Shown: piece after piece, positions 48,242 to 59,400 of the stretch
Layout: each line of letters opens with the position of its first letter
Numbering within the stretch: the first letter of the stretch is position 1
NCBI RefSeq assembly: GCF_008373765.1
Contig: NZ_VUJW01000011.1
Location: forward strand, 62,001 to 126,000
DNA from: Nocardioides antri
GTDB lineage: Bacteria > Actinomycetota > Actinomycetes > Propionibacteriales > Nocardioidaceae
Direction: 5' to 3'
DNA: 64,000 bases
Position numbers and translations under genes: made by a program
Notes under the pieces: model-generated
What the model saw: the letters and a program-made list of their open reading frames with translations, nothing else
The model's database searches: none
What the model was told of the DNA's origin: nothing

Positions 48242-49432
48242 TCAGCCACGCGCCGCGCGGGCGCGCTCGACGCACGGGCCCAGCGCGACGGCGAGCGCGT
48301 CGACGTCGGTCTCGGTGCTGGTGTGGCCGAGCGAGAACCGCAGCGAGCTCCGCGCCTCGTCGGCGTCGCGCCCCATGGCGAGCAGGACGTGCGACGGCTG
48401 CGGCACACCAGCGGAGCAGGCGGACCCCGTCGAGCACTCGATGCCGCGCGCGTCGAGCAGCATGAGGAGCGAGTCGCCCTCGCAGCCGGGGAAGCTGAAG
48501 TGGACGATGCCCGGCAGCCCCCCGCCGTCGGTCGAGCCTGTCGAGACCCCGTTGAGCACCGCGTCCGGCACCTCGCGTCGTACGGCGTCGACGAGGCGCT
48601 CCCGGAGCGCCGTCAGTCGGGTCGTCTCGTCGGCCTGCTCCTTGACCGCGAGCTCGACGGCGGCGGCGAAGCCGGCGACGGCCGGCACGTCGAGCGTGCC
48701 GCTGCGGACGTCCCGCTCCTGCCCGCCGCCGTGCACGAGCGCGGTGAGTTCCACCTCACGGCGTACGACGAGCGCACCCACGCCGAGCGGGCCGCCGACC
48801 TTGTGCCCGGAGATGGTCATCGCGTCGACGCCGGCCGCGGCGAAGTCCACGGGCAGCGAGCCGAGCGCCTGGACGGCGTCGGTGTGCACGGGGATGCCGT
48901 GCGGAGCCGCGAGCGCGACGACGTCGGGGATCGGCTGGACGGTGCCGACCTCGTTGTTGGCCCACATCACGCTCACCAGCGCGACCGACGCGGGGTCCCG
49001 CTCGATGCTCGCCGCCAGCGCCGCGGTGTCGAGGCGCCCGCGGTCGTCGACCGGCAGCAGCTCGAGCTCGGCGTCCTCGTGGTCGCCCAGCCAGTGCAGC
49101 GGGTCGAGCACGGCGTGGTGCTCGACGGCACTGGCGAGGATCCGCCGCCGCGCCGGGTCGGCCGCCCGGCGCGACCAGTAGAGGCCCTTGAGCGCCAGGT
49201 TGTCGGCCTCGGTCCCCCCCGAGGTGAAGACGACCTCGCCGGGCCGGCACCCGAGCGCCTGCGCGATCGTCTCGCGCGACTCCTCGACGACCCGCCGCGC
49301 CCGCCGGCCGGAGGCGTGCAGCGAGCTCGCGTTGCCGATGTCTGCGAGGTGCGCGGTCATCGCCTCGACCGCCGCCCGCACCATCGGTGTGGTGGCAGCG
49401 TGGTCCAGGTAGACCGTCGGGACGTCGTGCAT
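48242..49432 (-). CDS. Cysteine desulfurase
   Basis: A PLP enzyme that takes sulfur from cysteine and hands it to MnmA. The protein has 396 residues: PLP lysine in TISGHKVGG, active cysteine loop [17 protein letters not shown]. The start is [12 protein letters not shown] dispersed repeat element encodes the run VSTGSTDGG inside [12 protein letters not shown], an insertion relative to usual enzymes. Confidence 0.94.
   Translation of the reverse strand: MHDVPTVYLDHAATTPMVRAAVEAMTAHLADIGNASSLHASGRRARRVVEESRETIAQALGCRPGEVVFTSGGTEADNLALKGLYWSRRAADPARRRILASAVEHHAVLDPLHWLGDHEDAELELLPVDDRGRLDTAALAASIERDPASVALVSVMWANNEVGTVQPIPDVVALAAPHGIPVHTDAVQALGSLPVDFAAAGVDAMTISGHKVGGPLGVGALVVRREVELTALVHGGGQERDVRSGTLDVPAVAGFAAAVELAVKEQADETTRLTALRERLVDAVRREVPDAVLNGVSTGSTDGGGLPGIVHFSFPGCEGDSLLMLLDARGIECSTGSACSAGVPQPSHVLLAMGRDADEARSSLRFSLGHTSTETDVDALAVALGPCVERARAARG
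48530..48548. repeat. Dispersed element copy inside the cysteine desulfurase gene
   Basis: GGTCGAGCCTGTCGAGACC is a near-perfect palindrome and adds residues VSTGST in frame. Compare copies at 17321, 31540 and 61038. Confidence 0.65.
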
Positions 49433-49480
49433 GGCCCTCCAAGGGTACGGCGCGGGCTGTCCCGCGCCGAACCGGAGGCG

Positions 49481-50050
49481 CTAGCGGACGACGCGCAGCG
49501 TCGACAGCCGGGCCGGAGCGCCGTCGGCGAGGGTGCAGGAGAGGCTCACCGGCAGGATTCCTGTCTGCACCACGGCCGTGAAGGACCGCGGCACCTTCAC
49601 GGCGTACCGGCCGGCCTGGTCGATCGTGAACGCGCCAGCGCGGCCGCGACCCCGGATCACCATGTCCCCGTCGGCCGGCACCGCCGTCGGCGGGACGGTG
49701 AGGTTGCGGATCGGCACCCGCCTGGTGCCCACGCGGTACTTCGCGTCATCGCTGCGCGCCGAGACCTCCTCGACGCCGGCATCCCTCATCTGCTGCACGA
49801 GCTCGTCCGGCACCACGATCCGGAAGGTGATCCGCCGGGCGTCGACCTGGCGACCGGCCCGGACCCGGTCGGGGACGTCGACCTTCACCCGGACCGCGCT
49901 GGACCCGCCACCGAAGGACGAGTCACAGGCATAGGTGGTGTCGAGGACGCGCAGCTCCGCCCGCGCCGGCGCGGTGCCGACGAGGAGCGAGCCGAGGAGG
50001 GTCAGCAGGACGGTGAGGACGGCGAACCCGGTCGCACGGCGTCGTGACAT
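49481..50050 (-). CDS. Secreted beta-rich protein (DUF6801-like)
   Basis: A 189-residue protein with a signal peptide (GFAVLTVLLTLLGSLLVGTAPARA) and a beta-rich mature part starting LRVLDTTYACDSS, followed by VRVKVDVPDRVRAGRQVDARRITFRIVVPDE. The cysteine near residue 42 and one near the C-terminus (VSLSCTLADG) may form a disulfide. This resembles actinobacterial DUF6801 proteins; role unknown. Confidence 0.6.
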   Translation of the reverse strand: MSRRRATGFAVLTVLLTLLGSLLVGTAPARAELRVLDTTYACDSSFGGGSSAVRVKVDVPDRVRAGRQVDARRITFRIVVPDELVQQMRDAGVEEVSARSDDAKYRVGTRRVPIRNLTVPPTAVPADGDMVIRGRGRAGAFTIDQAGRYAVKVPRSFTAVVQTGILPVSLSCTLADGAPARLSTLRVVR

Positions 50051-50099
50051 GCGCGGAAGCGTACGTCGTACCTCCGACTTTCGGCGTAACGTCCCGATC

Positions 50100-50225
50100 A
50101 TGCTCCGCCGAACCTGTCGCGTCGCTGTTCTCCTCCTCGGGGGAGCGGCGGTCCCGGCGAGGATTCCCTGCTGTGCGGCCGGGCAGACCGACGGGGTCCA
50201 CGACTGCGAGGCCACGGTCGAGTAG
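50100..50225 (+). CDS. Possible small exported peptide
   Basis: A 41-codon frame (MLRRTCRVAVLLLGGAAVPA then GQTDGVHDCEATVE) with a signal-like start. TAACGT ends 7 bases before the ATG, a leaderless layout. It stops 2 bases before the monooxygenase start, so it could also be a coupling peptide. Weak case. Confidence 0.25.
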   Translation: MLRRTCRVAVLLLGGAAVPARIPCCAAGQTDGVHDCEATVE

Positions 50226-50227
50226 CG

Positions 50228-51355
50228 ATGGATCGTCCGCTGGTGATCGCCGGCGCGGGCATCGCCGGCCTCGCGCTCGCTGCCGGGCTGCAGCGCGACG
50301 ACACCGCCACGCCGTACCTCCTGCTGGACGAGCGCCCCGAGCTCGGCAGCACGGGCGGAGCCATCACCCTGTGGCCCAACGCGATGGTGGCGCTCGACGA
50401 GATCGGCGTCGGCGACGACGTACGCCGCGCCGGGCACCCGGTCGCGGCCGGCTCGATCCGCACCAGCGCCGGCCGGCTGGTCCGCTCGATCGACCTCGAG
50501 CGGTCGGCGGTGGCGCTCGGCGGTCCGCTGGTCGCCGTACGCCGTGGCGACCTCATCGAGATCCTCCACGCGCGGGTCAAGGGCGACAGCGTCGTGTGCG
50601 GGCTCGCGGTTCGCGGCTACACGCAGGACGACGACGGCGTCGTCCGGGTGGTCACCGATGCCGACCCGGTCGAGGCGTCCGCGCTGGTCGGCGCCGACGG
50701 CTACCGCTCGGAGGTCGCCCGGGCGCTGCACCCGGGGCTTCCGGAGCGGTACGCCGGCTACCCGGCCTGGCGCGGCATCGCCGACGTCGGAGACGTCGAG
50801 CCTGGGCAGGTCTGGGGGCCGCACCAGGAGTTTGGCGTGGTCCCGCTCGGTGGCGACGAGAGCTACTGGTACGCCACTGTCCGCGAGCCCGCCGGCGGCT
50901 CCACGGACGACGATCTCGCCCACCTCCGGACTGCCTTCGCCGGCTGGCCGGACCCGGTCCGGCGCGTCCTCGAGGCGACCGACCCGTCGGCCGTCACCCG
51001 CAACGACGTGATGGACCGCGCGGTCCCCCGGCGGTGGGCCGACGGCCGGGTCGTCGTCATCGGCGACGCCGCCCATGCGATGCGCCCGCATCTCGGTCAG
51101 GGCGGCTGCCAGGCCCTGATCGACGCCGCCGTGCTCGCGCGCCTGCTGCGGACGGCCGAGTCCCCCGCTGCCGCGTTCCCGGCCTTCGAGTCGGCGCGCC
51201 GCGGCCCCGCGAAGCGGGTCGTCGGCCTGTCCCGGGCCGCTGGTCGGGCGATCAACGCGCCCGCAGGCCTGCACCGGGTCTCCCGGTTCGTCCCCGACTC
51301 GATGCTCCTGCGCAGCATGGCGAAGGTCGGAGGCACCGGCGCGTTCCCCTGGTAG
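50228..51355 (+). CDS. FAD-dependent aromatic-ring monooxygenase
   Basis: A 375-residue class A flavoprotein: GAGIAGLALAAGL binds FAD, LVGADGYRSEVAR (DG motif) contacts FAD/NAD(P)H, and VVIGDAAHAMRPHLGQGGCQALIDA (GD motif) ends the fold. Related to 3-hydroxybenzoate-6-hydroxylase and TetX-like enzymes; substrate unknown. Confidence 0.9.
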   Translation: MDRPLVIAGAGIAGLALAAGLQRDDTATPYLLLDERPELGSTGGAITLWPNAMVALDEIGVGDDVRRAGHPVAAGSIRTSAGRLVRSIDLERSAVALGGPLVAVRRGDLIEILHARVKGDSVVCGLAVRGYTQDDDGVVRVVTDADPVEASALVGADGYRSEVARALHPGLPERYAGYPAWRGIADVGDVEPGQVWGPHQEFGVVPLGGDESYWYATVREPAGGSTDDDLAHLRTAFAGWPDPVRRVLEATDPSAVTRNDVMDRAVPRRWADGRVVVIGDAAHAMRPHLGQGGCQALIDAAVLARLLRTAESPAAAFPAFESARRGPAKRVVGLSRAAGRAINAPAGLHRVSRFVPDSMLLRSMAKVGGTGAFPW

Positions 51356-51358
51356 GGG

Positions 51359-52474
51359 CTACAGCAAGACCAAGTCGTCGCGGTGGACGACCTCGCGCTC
51401 GTACGCCGCGCCGAGCTCGCGCTTGAGCTCCTTGGTCGAGCGGCCGAGCAGGCTGGGGAGCTCCTCGGCGTCGAAGTTGACCAGGCCGCGGGCGACGACG
51501 GCACCGTCGGGTCCGACCAGGTCGACCGGGTCGCCGGCGACGAACCCGCCGGAGACGCCGGTGATGCCGGCGGCGAGGAGCGAGGCGTGCCGCTCGACGA
51601 CCGCCCGCACCGCGCCGGCGTCGAGCGCGACCGCGCCCTTGGCCTCGGTGGCGTGGCGCAGCCACAGCTGCCGGGTGGGCCGGCGCCGGCCGCTGGCGTG
51701 GAAGAGCGTGCCGACCTGCTCGCCGGCGAGGGCGGCGGAGGCGTGCTCGGCGGAGGTGAGCACGACGGTGATCCCCGAGCCGGTCGCGATGCTCGCGGCG
51801 TCCAGCTTGGTCGCCATGCCGCCGGTGCCGACCCCGGCTGCGCCGGCGGCCCCGATCCGGACGCCCTCGAGGTCGGCCTCGGACCGCACCTCCGGGATCA
51901 GGTTCGTGCCGGGGCGGTGCGGCGGGCCGTCGTACAGGCCGTCGACGTCGGAGAGCAGCAGGAGCAGGTCCGCGTGCACGAGGTGCGCGACCAGCGCCGC
52001 GAGCCGGTCGTTGTCGCCGAACCGGATCTCGGTCGTGGCCACCGTGTCGTTCTCGTTGACGATCGGGATCACGCCGAGCTCGAGCAGCTTCGAGAAGGTC
52101 TGGTGCGCGTTGCGGTAGTGCGAGCGGCGCGTGACGTCGTCGAGGGTGAGCAGCACCTGCCCGGCGGTGAGGCCGTGCCGCGCCAGCTCCTCGGTGTAGC
52201 GGTGGACCAGCAGGCCCTGTCCGACCGATGCCGCGGCCTGCTGGGCCGCGAGGCCGCGCGGTCGCCTCCGCAGGCCGAGCGGCGCGAGGCCGGCCGCGAT
52301 CGCACCCGAGGAGACGAGGACGACCTCGGCGCCGGAGGCCCGCACGGAGGCGAGCACGTCGACGAGCGCGCTGACCCGTCGGGGATCGATGCCGCCTTCG
52401 GCGGTGGTGAGCGACGAGGAGCCGATCTTGACCACGACCCGGCGGGCAGCGGTCACGACCGACCGGTCACTCAC
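51359..52474 (-). CDS. proB: Glutamate 5-kinase
   Basis: First step of proline synthesis. The protein has 371 residues: amino acid kinase domain ([58 protein letters not shown]) and a C-terminal PUA domain ([16 protein letters not shown]). GTG 52474 overlaps the obg stop by 8 bases (GTGAGTGA). proA is not next to it. Confidence 0.95.
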   Translation of the reverse strand: MSDRSVVTAARRVVVKIGSSSLTTAEGGIDPRRVSALVDVLASVRASGAEVVLVSSGAIAAGLAPLGLRRRPRGLAAQQAAASVGQGLLVHRYTEELARHGLTAGQVLLTLDDVTRRSHYRNAHQTFSKLLELGVIPIVNENDTVATTEIRFGDNDRLAALVAHLVHADLLLLLSDVDGLYDGPPHRPGTNLIPEVRSEADLEGVRIGAAGAAGVGTGGMATKLDAASIATGSGITVVLTSAEHASAALAGEQVGTLFHASGRRRPTRQLWLRHATEAKGAVALDAGAVRAVVERHASLLAAGITGVSGGFVAGDPVDLVGPDGAVVARGLVNFDAEELPSLLGRSTKELKRELGAAYEREVVHRDDLVLL

Positions 52475-54017
52475 CGGGGTCCTCCTCCAGCCACGCTTCC
52501 TCGTCGTCCAGGTCCGGGTCGTCGCCGGAGCCGATCTCGTAGGCCAGCGGCCCGTACTCGGCGGGCCGGTCGAGGCGCCGCGCGACGTCGGCGCGGGTCT
52601 CGGTCTCGGCGCGCTCGGCCATGGCCTCCTGGATCTCGCGGCGCCGCTGGGCCGCGCGCCGGTCCTCCTGGAACCGCTCGTCCTGGCCGCGCCGGGAGAG
52701 GTTCTCGGCACCGGCGTCGATGCCCGGCTTGAAGTCGAAGACGACCGAGTTGTCGGGGTGGCCGATCAGCACGGCGTCACCCTCCTCGGCGCCCATCTCG
52801 AGCAGCTTGGCCTCGACGCCCAGCCGGTTGAGCCGGTCGGCGAGGAAGCCGACCGCCTCGTCGTTGCTGAAGTCGGTCTGGCGGACCCAGCGCTCGGGCT
52901 TGGTGCCGCGCACCCGCCAGCCGGCGCCGGTCTTGCGGATCGTGAACTCCTCGCCGTCGACGCCCTTGGGCCTCAGGACGATCCGCTCGACGACCTCGGC
53001 AGCCTTCTCGGCCCGCGCCGCGAGGACGATCTCGGCCATCGCGTAGACCAGCTCGCGGGTGCCCTCCCCCGATGCGGCCGAGATCTCGAAGACCCGCAGC
53101 CCGCGCGCCCGCAGCTCGTCGCGCACCATCGCGGAGATCTCCCGGCCGTCGGGCACGTCGACCTTGTTGAGGGCAACCAGCCGGGGCCGGTCCTCGAGGC
53201 CGCCGTAGCGCGCCAGCTCCGCCTCGATGACGTCGAGGTCGTCGACCGGGTTGCGGCCGGGCTCGAGGGTCGCGGTGTCGAGGACGTGGACCAACGCCGC
53301 GCAGCGCTCGATGTGTCGCAGGAAGTCGTGGCCGAGGCCGCGGCCCTCGGCGGCGCCCTCGATCAGGCCGGGCACGTCGGCGACGGTGAAGGTCGTGTCG
53401 CCCGCGCTGACCACACCGAGGTTCGGGACCAGCGTGGTGAACGGGTAGTCGGCGATCTTGGGCCGGGCTCGGGAGATCGAAGCGATCAGGCTGGACTTGC
53501 CGGCGCTCGGGAAGCCGACCAGGCCGACGTCCGCGACGACCTTGAGCTCGAGCACGACGTCGAGCTCCTCGCCGGGCTCACCGAGCAGGGCGAAGCCGGG
53601 GGCCTTCCGGGTGGCCGACGCCAGTGCGGCGTTGCCGAGCCCGCCGCGGCCGCCCTCCGCGATAACCAGCTCGGTGCCGGCGCCGACCAGGTCGGCGATG
53701 ACCTCGCCGTCGAGGTGGCTGACGACGGTGCCGTCGGGCACGGGCAGGACCAGGTCCGCGCCATGGGTGCCGTTGCGCCGGCCGCCGGCGCCGTGGCCGC
53801 CGTGCTCGGCGCGCCGCTTCGGGCTGTGGTGGTAGTCGAGGAGCGTGGTGACGTCCGGGTCGACCCGGAGGATGATCGACCCGCCGGGCCCGCCGTTGCC
53901 GCCGTCGGGGCCACCGAGCGGCTTGAACTTCTCGCGGTGCACGGACGCGACGCCGTTGCCACCCCGACCCGCGGTGACGTGCAGCGTCACCTGGTCGACG
54001 AACGTGGGCACGGCCAT
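52467..54017 (-). CDS. obgE: GTPase Obg
   Basis: An essential ribosome-linked GTPase. The protein has 516 residues: glycine-rich Obg fold ([26 protein letters not shown]), G domain ([23 protein letters not shown]), and a long OCT domain region plus acidic tail typical of actinobacteria. Confidence 0.97.
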   Translation of the reverse strand: MAVPTFVDQVTLHVTAGRGGNGVASVHREKFKPLGGPDGGNGGPGGSIILRVDPDVTTLLDYHHSPKRRAEHGGHGAGGRRNGTHGADLVLPVPDGTVVSHLDGEVIADLVGAGTELVIAEGGRGGLGNAALASATRKAPGFALLGEPGEELDVVLELKVVADVGLVGFPSAGKSSLIASISRARPKIADYPFTTLVPNLGVVSAGDTTFTVADVPGLIEGAAEGRGLGHDFLRHIERCAALVHVLDTATLEPGRNPVDDLDVIEAELARYGGLEDRPRLVALNKVDVPDGREISAMVRDELRARGLRVFEISAASGEGTRELVYAMAEIVLAARAEKAAEVVERIVLRPKGVDGEEFTIRKTGAGWRVRGTKPERWVRQTDFSNDEAVGFLADRLNRLGVEAKLLEMGAEEGDAVLIGHPDNSVVFDFKPGIDAGAENLSRRGQDERFQEDRRAAQRRREIQEAMAERAETETRADVARRLDRPAEYGPLAYEIGSGDDPDLDDEEAWLEEDPGE

Positions 54018-54050
54018 GGGATCAGTCTTTCAGTAGGAAGGGGGCTGCAT

Positions 54051-54086
54051 AAATGAGAAGAGGGCGCCCCGACCGGGACGCCCTCT
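54051..54086 (-). terminator. Hairpin between rpmA and obgE
   Basis: AGAGGGCG pairs with CGCCCTCT plus three inner pairs, with a short T-rich tail on the minus strand. It may reduce read-through into obgE. Confidence 0.6.
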
Positions 54087-54107
54087 CGTAGCCCTAGGAG
54101 CTGAGCG

Positions 54108-54365
54108 TCACTCAGCCGCCGGCACGATGTTGACGACCTTGCGGCCGCGCTTGCGGCCGAACTCCACCGCGCCCGAGGCGAGCGCGAAGAGCGTGTCGTC
54201 GCCACCGCGGCCCACGTTGGAGCCCGGGTGGAAGTGGGTGCCCCGCTGGCGGACGATGATCTCGCCGGCGTTGACGACCTGGCCGCCGAAGCGCTTCACG
54301 CCGAGTCGCTGAGCGTTGGAGTCGCGGCCGTTCTTGGTGGACGCCGCGCCCTTCTTGTGTGCCAT
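54108..54365 (-). CDS. rpmA: 50S ribosomal protein L27
   Basis: An 85-residue protein with the standard start [20 protein letters not shown], which reaches the peptidyl transferase center, and the motif [20 protein letters not shown]. The start does not need processing as in Firmicutes. Confidence 0.98.
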   Translation of the reverse strand: MAHKKGAASTKNGRDSNAQRLGVKRFGGQVVNAGEIIVRQRGTHFHPGSNVGRGGDDTLFALASGAVEFGRKRGRKVVNIVPAAE

Positions 54366-54408
54366 CTGTTCAGTCCTTCGAGGTGTGAGCTGACCGCGTG
54401 GTCGGGAC

Positions 54409-54711
54409 TCAGAGCTTGATGTCGGTGACCTTGACCTGGGTGTACTTCTGGCGGTGACCCTGCCGCTTCTTGTAACCGGTCTTGTTCTTGTACTTCTGGA
54501 TGACGATCTTCGGGCCCACGGCCTTGCCGAGCACCTCGACGGTCACTGCAGCCTTGTCGAGACCGGTGGTGGTGACGGTCTCGCCGTCGACCGCCATGAC
54601 CACGGGCAGCGTGAGGGTGTCGCCGACGGCCGTGGAGACCTTGTCGATCTCGATGACGTCGCCGACAGCGACCTTCTGCTGCTTCGCGCCTGCGCGCACG
54701 ATCGCGTACAC
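54409..54711 (-). CDS. rplU: 50S ribosomal protein L21
   Basis: A 100-residue ribosomal protein: [22 protein letters not shown] at the start, [21 protein letters not shown] at the end. GTG 54711 has GAAGGAGA upstream. 43 bases separate it from rpmA. Confidence 0.98.
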   Translation of the reverse strand: MYAIVRAGAKQQKVAVGDVIEIDKVSTAVGDTLTLPVVMAVDGETVTTTGLDKAAVTVEVLGKAVGPKIVIQKYKNKTGYKKRQGHRQKYTQVKVTDIKL

Positions 54712-54796
54712 CGCGGTCTCCTTCGTCTGAACCTCGTCGTCTGGGGCTGCGGGACCTCACGCAGCAGAGCGGCACGCCACGGCGCGCCGACGTTCC

Positions 54797-54825
54797 ATAC
54801 TACGGGTGCCGCTTCGTCCCGCCAA
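54797..54825 (-). promoter_or_regulatory. Promoter of rplU-rpmA
   Basis: TTGGCG, 17 bases, TAGTAT on the minus strand: a near-consensus housekeeping promoter about 85 bases above the rplU start, leaving a leader of about 80 bases. Confidence 0.8.
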
Positions 54826-54835
54826 AACCGCGCCC

Positions 54836-56401
54836 TCAGCTCGCGCTGACGGCGAGCCCGTCGATGATGACCGGCTTGCCGGTGGAGAGCACCTCGATCG
54901 TCACCGTACCTTCGCGACCGGGAGTCCGCGGCAGGCTGATCACCCGCTGGTGGACTGTCGTGGCGTTGGCCAGGTTGACGGTGCCGATCAGCACGCCGTC
55001 GACCGCGACGGCGACCCGACCGCAGGTGGGGCACTTGGTCGCGATCAGCGCCAGCTGGTTGAACCGCGCCCCCGGCCGGGACAGGACCGCCCCCTGCTGC
55101 GCGGTCCTCGTAGCGGTGCCGTTCCAGTAGTCGGCCAGCGCGCCCCTGGTCCACCCGTCCGAGATGATGAGGGAACGGTCGTCCAGCGGGCGCACGGCAC
55201 ACCGCTGCACCGCCCAAGCGGACCAGTTGCCGGCATCGTCCCTGCCGCGGGCGCTGTAGCAGTAGGTCGAGCCGAGCTCGGTGCCGTTGTGGACCAGACC
55301 GACAGCAGCGAGGTCGGACCACGCGTCAGGATACTGCCAGGCACCGAAGGCGGCGGTCGCCGACGCTCTCCGCACCCTGGTCTGGTAGCCCACCACCTGG
55401 CCGGCGCCGTCGGAGCCCGTCCAGGCCACGTCGATCCCCGGGTCGAGGGCAACCCGAGCGGCGAACGGCGACGCGACCGGCTTGGTCATCGTCACCGTCG
55501 GTGGATCGGCGTCCGGGACGCAGAGCACCACCGTGGTCGACCAGTAGCCGGGGTTCATGCCGATCACGGTGTGCCAGTAGCCGTTGCGCGACACCGACTG
55601 CGCGACGCGGCCCTGGGACGGGTCCTCCGGGTCGGGGAACTGGTCGGGACGGGCGATGTAGGCACCGCCGGCGAGAACTCGAGTTCCGTTGGGACAGGAG
55701 GCGCTCCCCTGTCCGAAGTAGTACGAGAAGACGTCGTTCCCTGCCTCCGCGGTCCTGGTCGCGATGCTGACGGGAGGGACCGAGCCGTCCGGCATGCACA
55801 CCACCGAGACCCGCAGGGACGTCCCCTGGAGCCTGGCGGTGGCGTACCAGCCCCTGCCGAGCGGATGGGGCCCGTTCGACCGGAGGTAGCCGTTCTCGTT
55901 GGCACTGGGGTCTGCGAGCCACGCGCCCCCGCCGATGGCGCGGGAACCCGCTGCGCAGGTCGCGCCCCCACCGGTGTCGGTCACGCCCGCAGGCAGCGAG
56001 TAGACCCTCTCCACGACCGTCCGCCCCGCCAGCAGTGCGGTAGGAACGCAGTAGGCGACGACGGTGAACGTCTGGGTGGTGGTCCCGCCCACCCCGACCG
56101 CGGCGAAGAACGACTCGGTGTTCACGAACGGTACGGCCGCCTGCGGCACGACCGTTTGCACGTCCGAGATGTCACGGATGTCCCCGCCGATGATCGACTG
56201 ACCGCTCGGGCAGGCTGCGGTGGCCCACTTGACTGCTCCCGCCGGCGCGCTGGTCGGGACGGCCACCTCGGTGATCCGCCAGACCGGGACGTCCTCCGCC
56301 GCCGCGCCGGGTCTCGCCGCGCTCGAGGTGGGCGCCAGAACGCCCGCGAGCAGGACGAGGACGGCGATGGCGCCCGAGCACGCCCGTCGGGCAGGGAGCA
56401 T
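54836..56401 (-). CDS. Large secreted protein with three cysteine-repeat units
   Basis: A 521-residue protein with a signal peptide (SGAIAVLVLLAGVLAPTSSA). Residues 35-280 hold three related units marked by CPSGQSIIGG, CAAGSRAIGG and CPNGTRVLAGG, each followed by a later cysteine (VVAYC, VSVVC, VVLC). Residues 290-410 look like a fibronectin-III type domain (VAWTGSDGAGQVVGYQTRVRR, YCYSARGRDDAGNWS), and the rest a beta sandwich (CPTCGRVAVAVDG). Function unknown; likely surface binding. It lies between rplU and rne, where most actinobacteria have no such gene. Confidence 0.75.
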   Translation of the reverse strand: MLPARRACSGAIAVLVLLAGVLAPTSSAARPGAAAEDVPVWRITEVAVPTSAPAGAVKWATAACPSGQSIIGGDIRDISDVQTVVPQAAVPFVNTESFFAAVGVGGTTTQTFTVVAYCVPTALLAGRTVVERVYSLPAGVTDTGGGATCAAGSRAIGGGAWLADPSANENGYLRSNGPHPLGRGWYATARLQGTSLRVSVVCMPDGSVPPVSIATRTAEAGNDVFSYYFGQGSASCPNGTRVLAGGAYIARPDQFPDPEDPSQGRVAQSVSRNGYWHTVIGMNPGYWSTTVVLCVPDADPPTVTMTKPVASPFAARVALDPGIDVAWTGSDGAGQVVGYQTRVRRASATAAFGAWQYPDAWSDLAAVGLVHNGTELGSTYCYSARGRDDAGNWSAWAVQRCAVRPLDDRSLIISDGWTRGALADYWNGTATRTAQQGAVLSRPGARFNQLALIATKCPTCGRVAVAVDGVLIGTVNLANATTVHQRVISLPRTPGREGTVTIEVLSTGKPVIIDGLAVSAS

Positions 56402-56461
56402 GGCCCGACCGTAAACCGGTCCCAGCGTCCTCCACTGGCGAACAGCCAGATTTTGCCTGGC

Positions 56462-59400
56462 TCAGCGCTTGCGAGCGCCGCCCTTCTTCTTGATCGGGAC
56501 GTGCTCGACGTGCGGCTCCTCAGTGTGTGCGTCGACACCGGGGTCGACCGTCACCGGGTTGGGCTCGACCGCGCCGTTGGCGACAGGCGCGCCGATGTCG
56601 CCGACCACGGGCGGCTGCTGGTCGACCGCGGGCTGCGGCTCGGCCTGCTCCTCGACCTGCTCTGCGTCGGGTACGACGGGCGCCTCGTCGGTCGCGGGCT
56701 CGACGGTCACCGGCTCGGCCGGGACGGCAGCAGTCGCCGGCGGACCCGCCGGGCGGCTGGCCGCGCGGCGTCGGGTCCGGGTCACCACCGTGGTGACCGG
56801 AGCCTCGGGCACGTCGTCCGTTGCTTCCTCGGTCGCGGCGGCGTCCGCGGCCGGGGTGTCCTCGGCGATCGGCTCGATCACAGCCTCGACCACGGCGTCC
56901 TCGGCCGCGACATCAGAGCTGACAGCGGGCGTGGCATCGGACGCGACGTCGGCGGCCGCCTCGTCGGCGACGTCCTCGGCCGTGTCCTCCTCGGCGTCCG
57001 GCGCCGGCGGCTTCGCCATGGCGGCGATGTCCTTCGGCGACGGGACGGCCTTCGCTGCGGGCTCCTCGGTCTGGCCGCCCTTGCCCCGGCGTCGACGTCC
57101 GCCCTTGCGGGACTCGTCGTCACCGCCGCCCCGGCGAGGCTCGACCGGCAGGTCGTGAACGATGACGCCGCGTCCCTGGCAGTGGTCGCAGGTCTCGCTG
57201 AACGCCTCGAGCAGGCCGGTGCCGATCCGCTTGCGCGTCATCTGGACCAGTCCGAGCGACGTCACCTCCGCCACCTGGTGGCGGGTTCGGTCGCGACCCA
57301 GGCACTCGACGAGCCGGCGCAGCACCAGGTCCCGGTTGGACTCGAGCACCATGTCGATGAAGTCGACGACGATGATGCCGCCGATGTCGCGGAGCCGGAG
57401 CTGGCGGACGATCTCCTCGGCCGCCTCCAGGTTGTTCTTGGTGACCGTCTCCTCGAGGTTGCCCCCGGAGCCGGTGAACTTGCCGGTGTTGACGTCGACG
57501 ACCGTCATCGCCTCGGTGCGGTCGATGACCAGCGAGCCGCCGGACGGCAGCCACACCTTGCGGTCGAGTCCCTTGGCGATCTGCTCGTCGATGCGATAAG
57601 CCGCGAAGACGTCCGGCTTGTCAGCCCCACCGTTCCCGGTGGCCCGGTAGTGCTCCAGCCGGTCGGACAGGTCAGGGGCCATGTGCTCGACGTAGTCGTG
57701 CACGGTCTCCCAGGCGTCCTCGCCCTGGACGACGAGCTTGGCGAAGTCCTCGGTGAAGAGGTCGCGCACCACCTTGAGGGTGAGGTCCGGCTCGCCGTAC
57801 AGCAGCTGCGGGGCGTTGCCCTTGGCGATCTTCTTCTCGATGTCCTCCCAGCGAGCCTTGAGCCGCTCGACATCGCGGGTCAGCTCGTCCTCGGAGGCCC
57901 CCTCGGCCGCCGTGCGGACGATGACCCCGGCGGTCTCCGGGACGATCTCCTTCAGCAGCGCCTTGAGGCGACCCCGCTCGGTGTCGGGGAGCTTGCGGGA
58001 GATTCCGGAGGTGGTGCCGTCGGGCACGTAGACCAGGAAGCGTCCGGCGAGGCTGACCTGGCTGGTGAGCCGGGCGCCCTTGTGGCCGATCGGGTCCTTG
58101 GTGACCTGGACCAGGACGGTCTGGCCCGACTGGAGCACCGACTCGATCTTGCGCGGCGCGCCCTCCTTGTGGCCGAGGGCGGACCAGTTGACCTCGCCGG
58201 CGTAGAGCACCGCGTTGCGGCCCTTGCCGATGTCGACGAACGCGGCCTCCATCGAGGGGAGGACGTTCTGGACGCGACCGAGGTAGACGTTGCCGATGAG
58301 CGAGGTCTGCGACTCGCGGGCGACGTAGTGCTCGACGAGGACCTTGTCCTCGAGCACGGCGATCTGGGTGAGGTCCTTGCGCTGGCGGACCACCATGACG
58401 CGCTCGACCGACTCGCGCCGGGCGAGGAACTCCGCCTCGCTCACGATCGGCGCACGGCGGCGGCCGGCCTCGCGGCCCTCGCGCCGGCGCTGCTTCTTCG
58501 CCTCGAGCCGGGTCGAGCCAGCGACCGCGGTGATCTCGTCCTCCGGCGACCGCTGCTTGCGGACCCTGGTGACGGTGTTCGGCTCGTCGCTGCCGTTGCC
58601 GGACTCGCCCTCGCGGCGCCGGCGCCGGCGCCGGCGGGACGAGGACGACGAGCCGCCCTCGGACTGCTCGCCACCGTCCTCCTCGGCGTCGGTCGCGTCC
58701 GTCGTCTCGGCGCTGTCCGCGGCGTCGCCGGCGGTCTTGTCCTCGGTGTCCTCCGCCTCGTCGTCGGACTCGTCGTCGTCACCGTTGGCGCCACCGCCCT
58801 GACCGGAGGGCTTACGACGACGACGGCCGCCACGACGACGCCGGCGGCGCGCGGCCTGGGAGGTGCCGCCCTCGCCGTCCTCAGCGCCCTCGGTGGCCTC
58901 GTCAACCGCTTCGTCGGCCTCGGTCGGCTCGGCGGTCGCCTCCTCCGAGGTGTCGCCCTTGGCCCGGTCGTCCTCGGTCTGGTCGTCCTTCGCGCCGGAC
59001 TTGTTGCCCGGCTTGCCACCGGTCCCGCTGCTCGACCTGCCGGTGGACCTGCGCTTCGCCTGGTCGGGCTTGTCGTCCGTGCTGTCGGCGCTGTCGGCCT
59101 TCTCGGTCTTCTCGGTCTGGTCGGACTTCTCGTCCTCGGCCTGGTCGGCCTTCGGCGCTGCCGCCTTCTTCCTCGGCTGCGCCTTCTTCTTCGGCGGGGT
59201 CACCTCGGGCGTCTGGAAGAGGACGGCGGGACCGGCGCTGTCGCTCTCGCCGGCGGCCGCGTCCCCCGGCGCGTCGGCAGTCGGCTCGACGTCGGGCTTC
59301 GCGTCCTTCGGCGCTGCCTTCTTGGCGGCGGCCTTCTTCGCGGGTGCCTTCTTGGCCGCCGCCTTCTTCGCCGGCGCCTTCTTGGCCGCGGCCTTCTTCG

